Assembly: GCA_947624755.1 (NCBI GenBank)
Contig: CANQLQ010000014.1
Location: forward strand, 1 to 16,851
Direction: 5' to 3'
DNA from: an uncultured Clostridia bacterium
Lineage (GTDB): Bacteria > Bacillota > Clostridia > Oscillospirales > Acutalibacteraceae
Length of the DNA stretch: 16,851 bases
The notes below the pieces were generated by a model, which searched no databases, was not told where the DNA came from, and saw only the letters and a program-made list of their open reading frames with translations. Shown here one piece after another: positions 7,268 to 15,300 of the stretch. A program made the translations under genes and the position numbers. Position 1 is the first letter of the stretch, and the number at the start of each line of letters is the position of its first letter.

Positions 7268-7300
7268 GCTCAAATCCCCCGCAAATAAAGGGATTTGAGC
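7268..7300 (-). terminator. Intrinsic terminator behind tRNA-Pro
   Basis: An 11-bp stem pairs GCTCAAATCCC (7268-7278) with GGGATTTGAGC (7290-7300). On the minus strand it is followed by a long T-rich run (complement of the A-rich 7245-7265). It sits 19 bases beyond the encoded CCA of the tRNA. Confidence 0.85.
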
Positions 7301-7318
7301 CTACACCGTGGTTATTTA

Positions 7319-7395
7319 TGGTCGAGGCGACAGGACTTGAACCTGCGGCATCTTGCTCCCAAAGCAAGCACTCTACCAAACTGAGTTACGCCTCG
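7319..7395 (-). tRNA. tRNA-Pro (anticodon UGG)
   Basis: Read on the minus strand, this is a 77-base cloverleaf. The acceptor stem is CGAGGCG/CGCCTCG, the D stem ACTC/GAGT, and the anticodon stem CTTGC/GCAAG around loop TTTGGGA, which places TGG at positions 34-36. A five-base variable region is followed by the T arm GCAGG-TTCAAGT-CCTGT, discriminator A, and an encoded CCA (7319-7321). UGG reads all proline codons through wobble. It lies between the end of the phage-like cassette and the terminator of the 7465-9402 operon, and has its own terminator. Confidence 0.95.
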
Positions 7396-7425
7396 TTATA
7401 TTAGTTATACTAAATAAAATTAAAC

Positions 7426-7457
7426 AAGCTCGCTGAATCTCAACATTCAGCGAGCTT
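7426..7457 (-). terminator. Terminator of the PHP/C_GCAxxG operon
   Basis: A 13-bp perfect stem pairs AAGCTCGCTGAAT (7426-7438) with ATTCAGCGAGCTT (7445-7457) around a six-base loop. On the minus strand it is followed by TGTTTAATTTTATTT. It starts only a few bases after the stop codon of the C_GCAxxG_C_C gene, and separates that operon from the tRNA. Confidence 0.85.
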
Positions 7458-7464
7458 AATTATA

Positions 7465-7914
7465 TCATAGACTTATTGGTTTGTCAATCATCTTTTCTAC
7501 AATTTCTGCCGCCGTATAAACAAGCTCAGCACATGGGCGTTTTGCGTAATACTGCGGTGTTCTTTCCTCGGGAACAGCCGTTTCCCTAACATTTTCATCA
7601 AGACCCAAAAGCTGACGGCAAACAATATATCCGTTTTCATTTTTAAACTTTTCTGCAAATTCCTGAATTCTTTTGTATGCCGAAACCTTATCTTCGGCAT
7701 TTTCGCCGCCATAAATCATTCCAAGTACCATTGCGCCACCACTGACAGCTCCGCAAACTTCACGCATTCTGCCAACTCCGCCGCCAAGCCCGATCGAAAC
7801 CTTTTTCGCTGTCTCTTCGTCAAGCCCGACAACTGATGAAAAAGCCGTAAAAACTGCCTGTGAGCAATTTAATCCGCTTGAAAATAATTCTTTCGCCTTC
7901 TGTGCATAACTCAT
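7465..7914 (-). CDS. C_GCAxxG_C_C family redox-type protein
   Basis: This 149-residue cytosolic protein is of the C_GCAxxG_C_C family (Pfam putative redox-active protein). The four family cysteines are present: C17 in GLNCSQAV, C54 in the CGAVSGG box (the GCAxxG position), C99 in YIVCRQLLG, and C128 in RPCAELV. The glycine-rich GLGGGVGRMREVCG stretch is also typical. Members occur in anaerobes beside redox or metal enzymes; the cysteines may bind a metal or Fe-S centre, but the reaction is unsettled. The start ATG lies four bases after the preceding gene's stop, with AAAGGT inside that gene's end. It is the last gene of a three-gene operon and is followed by a strong terminator. Family confidence is high, function low. 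Confidence 0.9.
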   Translation of the reverse strand: MSYAQKAKELFSSGLNCSQAVFTAFSSVVGLDEETAKKVSIGLGGGVGRMREVCGAVSGGAMVLGMIYGGENAEDKVSAYKRIQEFAEKFKNENGYIVCRQLLGLDENVRETAVPEERTPQYYAKRPCAELVYTAAEIVEKMIDKPISL

Positions 7915-7918
7915 GGTC

Positions 7919-8500
7919 TTAGTTTACCTTTTCAAATTTTGTCATCTGTATTTCTTTGTCGATTATATCAAGAGCCATTTTCCAAATCAGCTTGCCTGTT
8001 TCAACAAAACCGTCTGTATTTTTTTTTGCTGAACAAAGCATTGCAAATGCTTCACCGATGTTTTCATCAATTTCACCGCATTTTTGCAAAGCAAGACGAT
8101 AAAATGTAAATGCAGCTCCGTCAGTCAGATTTTTGAAAAATGCAGGGTGCTTTTCGCTGATTTTATCATGCATTGCATTAATTGCCATAATCGAAAGAAA
8201 GTCGGGATTGATTTCTTCTTTTAGCTTCTTTTCAACGGCAAAAACAAGAAGAACTTTTATCTGATAAAGAATGTCCTGAGAAAGATACTTTTGCGGAAGA
8301 ATATCTTTCAAGTTTAAAGCCATGTCGCTGTCGCCGTTTGAAGGAGTCAATAATGCAAGCTTCGCACCAAGCAGTCTTGCCTTTTCAAGGTTACCGTTTT
8401 CGCGGTGCATATTTACTATATCGTAAATTTCTGCCATTTTTTCCCTGGCGTCGCTTTCGCTGTCGTCTGACTTATAAATTTTAACATCATTCTCGGACAT
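7919..8500 (-). CDS. Conserved-looking helical protein of unknown function
   Basis: This is a 193-residue soluble protein that I do not recognise. ATG 8500 is preferred over an in-frame GTG at 8509, because that GTG is part of the ribosome binding site GAGGTGA (8506-8512). The first ~20 residues are acidic and probably disordered (SENDVKIYKSDDSESDAREK). The rest is predicted helical, with a TPR-like start (DIVNMHRENGNLEKARLLGAKLALLTPSNGD). A long alpha region follows with LYQIKVLLVFAVEKKL and AFTFYRLALQKCGEIDENIGEAFAML. There is no signal peptide, membrane span or catalytic motif. It sits 20 bases after the PHP gene and 4 bases before the C_GCAxxG_C_C gene, so it is clearly in their operon. 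An adaptor or accessory role for one of them is possible but unproven. Confidence 0.75.
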   Translation of the reverse strand: MSENDVKIYKSDDSESDAREKMAEIYDIVNMHRENGNLEKARLLGAKLALLTPSNGDSDMALNLKDILPQKYLSQDILYQIKVLLVFAVEKKLKEEINPDFLSIMAINAMHDKISEKHPAFFKNLTDGAAFTFYRLALQKCGEIDENIGEAFAMLCSAKKNTDGFVETGKLIWKMALDIIDKEIQMTKFEKVN

Positions 8501-8520
8501 AATTATCACCTCAGTACAGG

Positions 8521-9402
8521 TTATTCGGTTGCTGCTTTAGTTTCTCTTTCAAGTTTCTTTTGCCTGCGGCGAAGCTTTGCTTTATAGCCCAAAAGCTCGT
8601 TTACGCACTCGTCCGGCGGGCCATAGTCACCGACACAAATCGGATTTGAATTGAAGCCGCCATGAAAATCACTTCCGCCTGTCATAAGAAGCCCTTTCTT
8701 CTTTGCAAGCTTTTTAAGATATTCCTGCTGCTGTGGTGAGTTTTTCGGATGCCATACTTCAACGCCGTCAAGTCCCACCTCGATAAGCTCATCGAGAAGT
8801 TCAAAATTATTATAGAATCCCGGATGCGCAAGAACTGCAATTCCACCGGCATAATGAATTTCGTCGACAACGTGAAACGGGTCGGCATAATCAACGTTTA
8901 CTGCAATATGATCGGGGCTTTCTTTTTTAAATAATTTGTTGAAAAGCTCACCAAAAATTGTTGTTGTGTAGCCGCATTCAAGAAGCGCCTGCATAAGATG
9001 CTGCTTAAATATATTTGTAGAACCTGATGCACATCTGAGAATAAACTCAGGAGTTATCGGAAATTTCTCTGCAAGCTTTAACGCCATCATTCTTCCGGCT
9101 GTTTTTCTTGCAATTGAGTTTTTGTGACATATTTCCTCTAATCGTTCAAGCTTGTCCGGGCAGTAGCAAAGTATGTGCGCCTTTGATGAACGCTTTTTAT
9201 CCGTGCATGAAATTTCTACCCCCGGCACAACATTAATTCCGTATCTTTTTGCAACGATTTGAGACCTTATGGTTCCTGCCGTACAGTCATGATCGGTGAC
9301 TGATATTGTTTTAACTCCGCTTTTTAGTGCCACTTGAATAAGATCTTCGATACCTAAGGTTCCATCGGACAGTTTAGTGTGGCAATGTAAATCCGCATTC
9401 AA
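8521..9402 (-). CDS. PHP-domain metal-dependent phosphoesterase
   Basis: This is a 293-residue cytosolic PHP protein of the YciV/RNase AM-like group, which hydrolyses phosphate esters such as 3',5'-nucleoside bisphosphates or trims RNA 5' ends. Metal-binding motifs in order: DLHCHTKLSDG (H6, H8, D13), TDHD (37-40 region, H38), PGVEIS (E63), H76, AHPG (H193) and GGSDFHGG (D245, H247). An insertion of about 85 residues (~90-175) is typical of the group. The basic C-terminal tail (KAKLRRRQKKLERETKAA) is unusual and could contact nucleic acid. The start is TTG at 9400-9402, supported by GAGGGGA at the right distance and by the usual position of the DLHCHT motif; no in-frame ATG fits. It is the first gene of an operon with its own promoter. 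The exact substrate is inferred. Confidence 0.88.
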   Translation of the reverse strand: MNADLHCHTKLSDGTLGIEDLIQVALKSGVKTISVTDHDCTAGTIRSQIVAKRYGINVVPGVEISCTDKKRSSKAHILCYCPDKLERLEEICHKNSIARKTAGRMMALKLAEKFPITPEFILRCASGSTNIFKQHLMQALLECGYTTTIFGELFNKLFKKESPDHIAVNVDYADPFHVVDEIHYAGGIAVLAHPGFYNNFELLDELIEVGLDGVEVWHPKNSPQQQEYLKKLAKKKGLLMTGGSDFHGGFNSNPICVGDYGPPDECVNELLGYKAKLRRRQKKLERETKAATE

Positions 9403-9491
9403 AAAAATCCCCTCTTCGCTTTTATTGTCCGTTTTTTAATGCTTTTTAGGCATTAAGGCTGTTTGAATAAATTTGCATATCCCCCTACATT

Positions 9492-9520
9492 ATTATACAC
9501 GAATCCGGTATCTAATTCAA
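9492..9520 (-). promoter_or_regulatory. Sigma-A promoter of the PHP operon
   Basis: Read on the minus strand this is TTGAAT (9515-9520), a 17-bp spacer, then TATAAT (9492-9497). Transcription would begin near 9486, leaving a leader of about 85 bases. The leader holds a hairpin TTAATGC-N7-GCATTAA (around 9436-9456). The PHP gene therefore does not depend on read-through from the upstream nucleosidase gene. Confidence 0.75.
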
Positions 9521-9541
9521 GTCATAAAAGGAAATTTAATG

Positions 9542-10273
9542 TCATTTAAGATTAAAATTATGTGTTCTAAATGTAAATTTTTTTAATAATTTTAATACAA
9601 TTTGAGATAGTATAACCTCCTGACGGTCATTCATTTCCCGGTAATTTTCTACCGAAGTATCATCGGCATTATCGCTTATTTTTCTTATACTCAGGAAAGC
9701 TACGCCGTTCTTAGTGCATACCGCCGCTATAGCCGCAGATTCCATATCAAAGGCCGTTATTGAAAAGGCGTCCTTGTATTCTTTTTTTCTCACAGGATCG
9801 GTTAAAAAAATATCTCCGGTACCAAGCACACCTTCCTTAATATAATAACCGTCAAGGCTTAGGACGTCACTAAGAAGTCCCTCGTCAGCCTTTCGTATAA
9901 ATTCTTCTTCGTCGGGTTTTTCTGCAAGACTGTAGCCGATTGACCGCATATCAAAGTCACATTCAATGTATGACTTGCCGGCAACAATGTCTCCTCTTTT
10001 GACCTTGCTGACTGCGCCGGAAAGACCAGCATTAATGATTGTATCTACGCCGCAGGCATATATAAGAGCCGCAGCAGCATTCGCTGCATTGACCTTGCCG
10101 ATTCCGCAATGTACAGCGATAATTTCAAGTTTTTTTTCGCCGTTAGTCATTATAAACCTTGCCGCTTCATTTCCTCCGAGCTTAATTTTTTCTGCATTAT
10201 AGGCTGAAAAATAGCTGATAAACGGAGTATACTCTTTCCCGTCCGCAAGAATTACACCAATTTTTTTTGTCAT
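9542..10273 (-). CDS. mtnN: MTA/SAH nucleosidase-like protein (nucleoside phosphorylase family)
   Basis: This 243-residue protein probably splits methylthioadenosine and S-adenosylhomocysteine into adenine and the thioribose or homocysteine product, in the cytosolic methyl-cycle salvage pathway. The family glycine motif (VHCGIGKVNAA, ~54-64; INAGLSGAV, ~80-88), the ribose-binding FDMESAA (M177, E178) and the catalytic Asp in ISDNADD (D201) are all visible. The N-terminus departs from the usual GAMEEE: it reads GVILADGKEYTPF, where E14 may play the role of the base-contacting Glu. The C-terminus has a short basic extension (KKFTFRTHNFNLK). The odd N-terminus leaves room for a related specificity such as futalosine or another nucleoside. 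The start ATG has AGCAGGT upstream. The neighbours are not methionine-cycle genes. Confidence 0.8.
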   Translation of the reverse strand: MTKKIGVILADGKEYTPFISYFSAYNAEKIKLGGNEAARFIMTNGEKKLEIIAVHCGIGKVNAANAAAALIYACGVDTIINAGLSGAVSKVKRGDIVAGKSYIECDFDMRSIGYSLAEKPDEEEFIRKADEGLLSDVLSLDGYYIKEGVLGTGDIFLTDPVRKKEYKDAFSITAFDMESAAIAAVCTKNGVAFLSIRKISDNADDTSVENYREMNDRQEVILSQIVLKLLKKFTFRTHNFNLK

Positions 10274-10361
10274 TTTTTTACCTGCTTTCCTTTTGATTTG
10301 AAGCTTTTTTATTTTAATTGTTCTTCGTTTTGTATGCTAAAGATATGTTCCAATTTTTACC

Positions 10362-10391
10362 TTGATGACATTTGCGTTCTTTGTGCATAAT
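10362..10391 (+). promoter_or_regulatory. Possible promoter of a plus-strand small RNA
   Basis: TTGATG (10362-10367) and CATAAT (10386-10391) are spaced by 18 bp on the plus strand, and no plus-strand gene follows. The predicted start near 10398 falls just before the hairpin GAGAGATTTCTCTC (10400-10413). Transcription in this direction would run away from the nucleosidase gene and through the structured block ending at the terminator at 10534-10571. Confidence 0.35.
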
Positions 10392-10397
10392 ATATCA

Positions 10398-10574
10398 TTG
10401 AGAGATTTCTCTCATGCTTACGCAGTGTTTGTTTTTGGTGGCGAAAGCCCTTGGGGAGCCAATTCTGCTTGCAATTTGCAGCCGGCACTGCTTTCTTAGC
10501 TCGTTTGTTTTACAAATGAGCTTATTATAAAACAGCACCTGAAATGTAGATTCATTCCAGGTGCTCATTTTTTA
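10398..10574 (+). ncRNA. Candidate structured small RNA, no known family
   Basis: In the 298-base gap between the nucleosidase gene and the small secreted-protein gene, several nested pairings occur. GCAGTG (10422-10427) pairs with CACTGC (10486-10491). Inside that lie TTGG/CCAA closing a GGC-GAAA-GCC hairpin (GAAA tetraloop on the plus strand) and a CTGC/GCAG hairpin. A further 10-bp stem, GCTCGTTTGT/ACAAATGAGC (10499-10521), follows, then the terminator. The GAAA loop and the G-U pair in the last stem favour the plus strand. The same block could instead be a minus-strand leader of the nucleosidase gene. It matches no riboswitch or small RNA that I recognise, and I could not test covariation. 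Confidence 0.3.
10534..10571. terminator. Terminator between the secreted-protein gene and the structured block
   Basis: AGCACCTG (10534-10541) pairs with CAGGTGCT (10558-10565), with an inner AATG/CATT extension. On the plus strand it is followed by CATTTTTTATTTT, a strong U-run. On the minus strand, after the stop codon of the small secreted protein, the run is only TGTTTTAT. The better U-run on the plus strand is an argument for plus-strand transcription upstream. Confidence 0.75.
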
Positions 10575-10928
10575 TTTTGCCGGGAAAAGTATGTTGTTTA
10601 CATGTTCGAAAAGTTCAATAAGTGTTCTCATAACTCTTCTGAAAAAGTCCATAAAATCGAAGCCTGCCGCAACACCCTTGTGAACACCGTCTGAAATATC
10701 GCCTAAAGCATCGTCGCCAACAAGATCTTTGATATTATCTCCAAGGTCGCCTAAATCTTTTGTCGGTTCGATATCCATTGTCGGTGTGTATGTAAGATCT
10801 TCGCCGCTATATGTTGGAATTTCAACCGATACAGTGTCTGCATCGGCGGCTAAACTTACAACAGTGAGAACAGAAAAAGTAAGGATAAATGCTAAAACTA
10901 TTGCTGTGATTTTTTTAAAGCTTTTCAT
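10572..10928 (-). CDS. Small secreted protein with C-terminal amphipathic helix
   Basis: This is a 118-residue protein of unknown function. It has a clear Sec signal peptide: basic MKSFKK, hydrophobic core AIVLAFILTFSVLTVV, and probable cleavage after SLA near residue 27. The mature part is short and acidic, with no Cys or Trp (about 28-85: VSVEIPTYSGEDLTYTP, DIEPTKDLGDLGDNIKDLVG). It ends in an amphipathic helix with aromatic and basic residues (FDFMDFFRRVMRTLIELFEH, then VNNILFPAK). The giant protein just upstream also ends in a basic aromatic amphipathic helix, which suggests a shared way of attaching to membrane or wall, or to each other. It has its own promoter and AGAAGGT before the ATG. 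Confidence 0.8.
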   Translation of the reverse strand: MKSFKKITAIVLAFILTFSVLTVVSLAADADTVSVEIPTYSGEDLTYTPTMDIEPTKDLGDLGDNIKDLVGDDALGDISDGVHKGVAAGFDFMDFFRRVMRTLIELFEHVNNILFPAK

Positions 10929-10974
10929 AACGTACCTTCTTTCATTTTTTGCCTATATGCAATGTTATATTTTG

Positions 10975-11003
10975 ATTATATCAGTTTCTTCCTTTGAGTT
11001 CAA
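10975..11003 (-). promoter_or_regulatory. Strong sigma-A promoter of the small secreted protein
   Basis: Read on the minus strand this is TTGAAC (10998-11003), a 17-bp spacer, then a perfect TATAAT (10975-10980). The start codon is about 47 bases downstream of the -10 box. The gene is thus expressed independently of the giant gene that ends 144 bases further upstream. Confidence 0.8.
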
Positions 11004-11084
11004 TAACTTTTAATAAAATATATCAAATTTTTATTATTCTCTTGAGGTTCGATTAAATCGTATGCATTTCGTAACCTTATACAC

Positions 11085-11117
11085 ACTTCCCCCGACCGAA
11101 AAGCAGCCGGGGGAAGT
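11085..11117 (-). terminator. Probable terminator of the giant repeat-protein gene
   Basis: ACTTCCCCCG (11085-11094) pairs with CGGGGGAAGT (11108-11117), a 10-bp GC-rich stem with a 13-base loop, 29 bases after the stop codon. The T-run after it on the minus strand is poor (GTGTATAAGG), so it may work as a pause or 3'-end stabilising structure rather than a classic terminator. Confidence 0.5.
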
Positions 11118-11146
11118 TGATTAAGCCTTTTTGTTATCAGTTCAGC

Positions 11147-12355
11147 TTAGCCGAGTCTGAAGAGCTTTCTGAAGAAGTCTCTGATCGCTTTAATAATTCT
11201 CTGGAACCAGTTAAGCGATTGTTGAACTTGTTCTTCCGCATCTTTTTTATCTTCCGGTGAACCGATATTCTTCATCCATACGCCGGTGAGGTCTTCCATG
11301 ACTTTTGCGACACTGCTGTATGGATTTTCAATATTCGATCCGAGATATCTGAAGAAGTCATAAATGACATTTGAAACTTGGTTCATATCACCAATTATTA
11401 CAGGTTCAACTGCAATTGCTATGCCAAGTATCTGGAAGATTGAGCCAACGATAAGTTCGCTTACACCAAAGGCCTTACATGCGTCAAACATCTTATCAAG
11501 ACCGTAACCTATCTGTGCTTTAGCTGCATCGTTAAGTCCGAATACACCTGCAAGCCAATTCGTAAGTGCAGCTCTGTTGTGCTGGTCGCCAAACATATCA
11601 AGAATGAAGGTAAGCAAATAAGTAAGAGTTGCGCTCTTATCCGAAACAACATAGGTCTGTGTAGTCTTATGCGGATACTGACTTTCGTCCTTATACTTGC
11701 TGTCAGGTTTATTGTAATTCTCAATATAATCCGGATGCGGGTTAACATGTCTTTCAAATGAGTTTGCAGCAAGCGAACGTGCTGTCTTAACTTCTTTTGC
11801 CTCTAAACCGCACTCGGTTGCGATATCGAGCCAGTCAAACTTCGGAATCCTCAAGTCATATTTTTCTCCGAGTATCTCGCCGATCATATCGCCGATTGCA
11901 ATACTGTGAAGAAGTTCTGCAACATCAAGGAATTCCTCAAGATTGATACCGAACAGCATAGTTACGATTTCTACGATTGAGTAAAGAGGTGCAATAAGAT
12001 TTCTTACTACAAGATATACACCATCGTTTGAAAGGAAGTATGCAAGGTTCGGAAGAAGGTCAAGTATAGTGTCAACAGGTTTGGCAAGGACTTTGTTTAC
12101 AAGTTCTGCTACCTTGTCAAGTACATAACCGAGAAGCTGTGACGGGTCAGCAGCAACCTTTGCCTTATACTCTTCAAGATTAAGAACATCTGTAAATCCA
12201 AAGGCTTCAAGGAGCGGAATGATTGCATAATCATAACCGTTGCCGCCTGCGAGCTTGACAATGTCAAGAATGTTGACTTCTTTGCCTTCACCTATGAGAA
12301 GAATTTCAAGAACACTGTTGAGCGGAGTGAGGAAGTCACCGAGAACCTTAACGAA
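11147..12355 (-). repeat. Protein repeat unit D (C-terminal) of the giant gene
   Basis: About 402 codons, opening FVKVLGDFLTPLNSVLEILL, with GGNGYDYAIIPLLEAFGF, LLPNLAYFLSNDGVYLVVRN and RIPKFDWLDIATECGLEAKE. The unit then diverges into a C-terminal domain rich in polar residues and ends in the basic amphipathic tail. No TWAxVW linker is present. Confidence 0.7.
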
Positions 12356-15300
12356 GCCGTTGATGTCGCCATCTTTGAAGCCCCAGTTTGTTCCTGCGAA
12401 TGAGCCTACTTTGCCCCAAGATTCAACATTAAGTTTGTCAACACCTGCTTTGATGTTAACTTTACCCTGTCCCTTGTAATCTTCAAGGGTAGTAAGAACT
12501 TTGTAGAAGTTACCTACTGTAAGGTCGAGGTCAACGCCAAGATCGTTTTCTTTCGAGAAGTTTGCAAGTGTTTCAAGAACCGAGTTTACTGTGTCTCCGC
12601 CAAGAACGCCTACGAGTGCATCAAGAATAGTATTGATCATATCGCTTGTTGCAAAGAGCGGCGCTACAAGATCTTTGAGTGAGCCCTGACCTGCTTTTGA
12701 AAGTATGTCAGCAATTGCTTTGTCAAGATTTGCTACGACAAGGTCAGCGTTGGTCTTGGTAAGAATAGTGTACTTTGAATAATCAAATTTTCTCGGAGTA
12801 ACAAGTCTGTTCTGAATAGGAACATAGGTGATATCCTTTGAGCCGAGAAGAGCCTCAATAAGGTCAACTATGATTGACGGATCTTTAATGAACTGATCTA
12901 ACAGTGAATCAAGAGGTGGCTGGAGACCGCCTTCCACACCTAAGAGATCAAGTATAGCGTCAAGATTTTCTTCAGTAAGAACAGCTTTAAGGATCGCAAT
13001 GAGAGTTGATGCAGGATCGCCAACTACATTCTTGTATTCATAGTCGCCCTTGAATGAAGAACCTTTAAACTTAATCTTACCGTTTTCGCCTTCTGCGGCT
13101 GCTGTTGCGGCAAGCTCGAGCCAGTTAAGGTCAAGTTTGATACCAAGCGGTTTCGGTTCTTCTTCTGTACCAACATTAATGCCCGAAAGCAGACTGTTAA
13201 TAAGGTTCGTAATGTCTTCGCCTGAAGCTTTAATTGTTATACCTGCTTCAATACCCGGATGTTCCTTACCAACGATTACTTTTGCAACTTCGCCGCCTTC
13301 AGGAATTGCAGACAAGTCAATGTTGATAGCAATCGGAAGGATAGGATCAATGACTGCGATAAGTTCGTTGATTGGAGCAACAAGGTTGTGGAAGAATGTT
13401 TCAATGCTGTTGTTGCCGATAATGTATGCAAGGTTTGCAAATATCGGAAGAATGTTAGCAATAGGCGCTTCGAGAATTTCGTCAAGTTTGTCAAATACCG
13501 CAGTAAGGATGTAATGGATTGATCCGTTTTCAGCAGCTTCTGCCTTGAACTGTTCCATTGTCTTAGCATTATCAATGCCAAGTAATTCAAGAAGCGGAAT
13601 GATTGCATGGTTATAGCCTTCGCCGCCAATGATGTTGATTTCCTTAAAGGCGGAGATTGTTCCGCCGGTAAGAATAAGACCGAGTACATCATCAAGCGGA
13701 TAGAGAAGGTCGCTGATAAAGTTTACTAAATCTTCAGGTGTTTCAATGCCCCAGTCAAAATCAGCAGCAACTTTTTCGCCGTTTTCATTTACGGTACTGC
13801 GTTTATCCCAAACTTCTGCCCATGTCTTAGCTTCGCCGATGTATTCATCAAGCTTGCTTTCAAACGGAGCTTCGGCAAATGCCTGAGGTGCAAGGCTGAT
13901 ATTCTTGAGATTGGTAAGGTCATTTACATATCCGACTATCATATCAATTGTATCTGACGGAAGACCTGCAAGAAGCGGTACAAGCATACCCATAAGAAGA
14001 TTTGCGATATCGTCTTTTACGAAGAGCGGATATACAATATCTTTAAGGCTGTTTGCATTTTCGTTGATGAATGAGAGGATAACCGGAATAAGATTGTCAA
14101 GTCCGCCGAGAGTCTCTGAGAGTTTTTCAAGTCTTTCACTGTTGTACGGGCTTGCGTTGATCTTATCAAGTTCGGGCTGATTATATTTGAAATACTTAAC
14201 AACGTATTTGTAGAAGAGCTTAATAAGAACATCTACAACTTTTGAAACACCGTCAGGTGCTGTGAGGTTATCAAGAAGCGTCTGTATGATATCAGATACT
14301 TCCTGTTCGCCAAGAAGATTGCCGAGTACGTCGTCGCTGAGTACGAAGCCGAGAAGTCCTGTGATTACATATTTACCTGAGCCGATAATGGTTGTGATTG
14401 TACCCTTACCTGCTTCAAGTTCTTCTTCGGAAAGAAGTTTTCCGGTTTGATCAACAAGTCTGTCTTTTTCGTTAATAAGAGCGCCGTCGGTTGTCGTTCT
14501 AAGTGTGTCTACTGTCTGATAATCGCCGAGCATTCCTGCAAAGTCAAGGAGCAGATCCTGTGTAAGTACAAGTCCGAGATTTGCGTTTGCAATGAGGTCA
14601 TTAAGAGTTGAAAGAAGACCCTTGCGTGTGCCTGTGTCGGCAAGCTTAACAATTGCAAGCTGCGGAATAAGCTGCTGCATTGTTAAAGGTTCGCCGCTAT
14701 CAAACAGAGCGCCTGTTGCTTCAAGAAGAACATTTACAATACTCAGTGCATTGTCAACTATGTTGCTGATTCCATCATTTGCGATGAAGTATACAAGGGT
14801 TGCAATGTTTTCTGAGATGAATGAAATCGGGCTGTCGGCAAGATCATTTACAATTGTGAAGAGAATATCGTTGACAACATATGAAAGCAAGTCTTTTGCA
14901 TTGTCAATCTTGTTAAATTCTTCAACGGTTTTGAGTTTAGCGTCCTTGAATGTACCCGGAAGAGCATCAACAAGAACGAGGAGAACCTGTTCATAGGTGC
15001 TAAGACCGGTAATCTTTGCGTAGCCGTTTCCGATTGAGTCAGGAGCTTGCTTATCTTCTTCATCAACCGGTTCATAATTCTCAGCGGTTGCGTTGAAGAT
15101 TGTAAGCTTTTTGCCTTGAAGTGCGAACTGAAGAACCGGGAAGAGAGGATCGAGGAGATCAGCGAGAACGTCAATAAATGCGTCCTTCTTTTCTTCGAGT
15201 GTGCTCTTGGAATCAATGCCCCAGTCGAACGGTTTTGCAACACGTTCGCCGTCTGCATTTTCTTCGCTGTTAGCATTCCATACATCTGCCCATGTGCTTG

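Noticed and set aside
3287..7395. Prophage integrated into the 3' end of tRNA-Pro
   Set aside because: The tRNA lies beside the cassette, but I find no copy of its 3' end at the left side (near 3180-3400) and no integrase. The only resemblance (GGCCGAGACAAGG near 3349) is too weak.
10420..10500. c-di-AMP (ydaO) or other known riboswitch
   Set aside because: TTGGGGAGCCAA recalls the ydaO core, but the conserved GTGAATC and GTCAGCTAACC parts are missing and no plus-strand gene follows. No other known aptamer fits either strand.
13050..13514. Long plus-strand open frame inside the giant gene (154 codons)
   Set aside because: It is antisense to a clear coding frame whose repeats make sense only on the minus strand. 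It has low-complexity Ser/Leu-rich sequence and no ribosome binding site. The same holds for the other antisense frames between 11500 and 15931.
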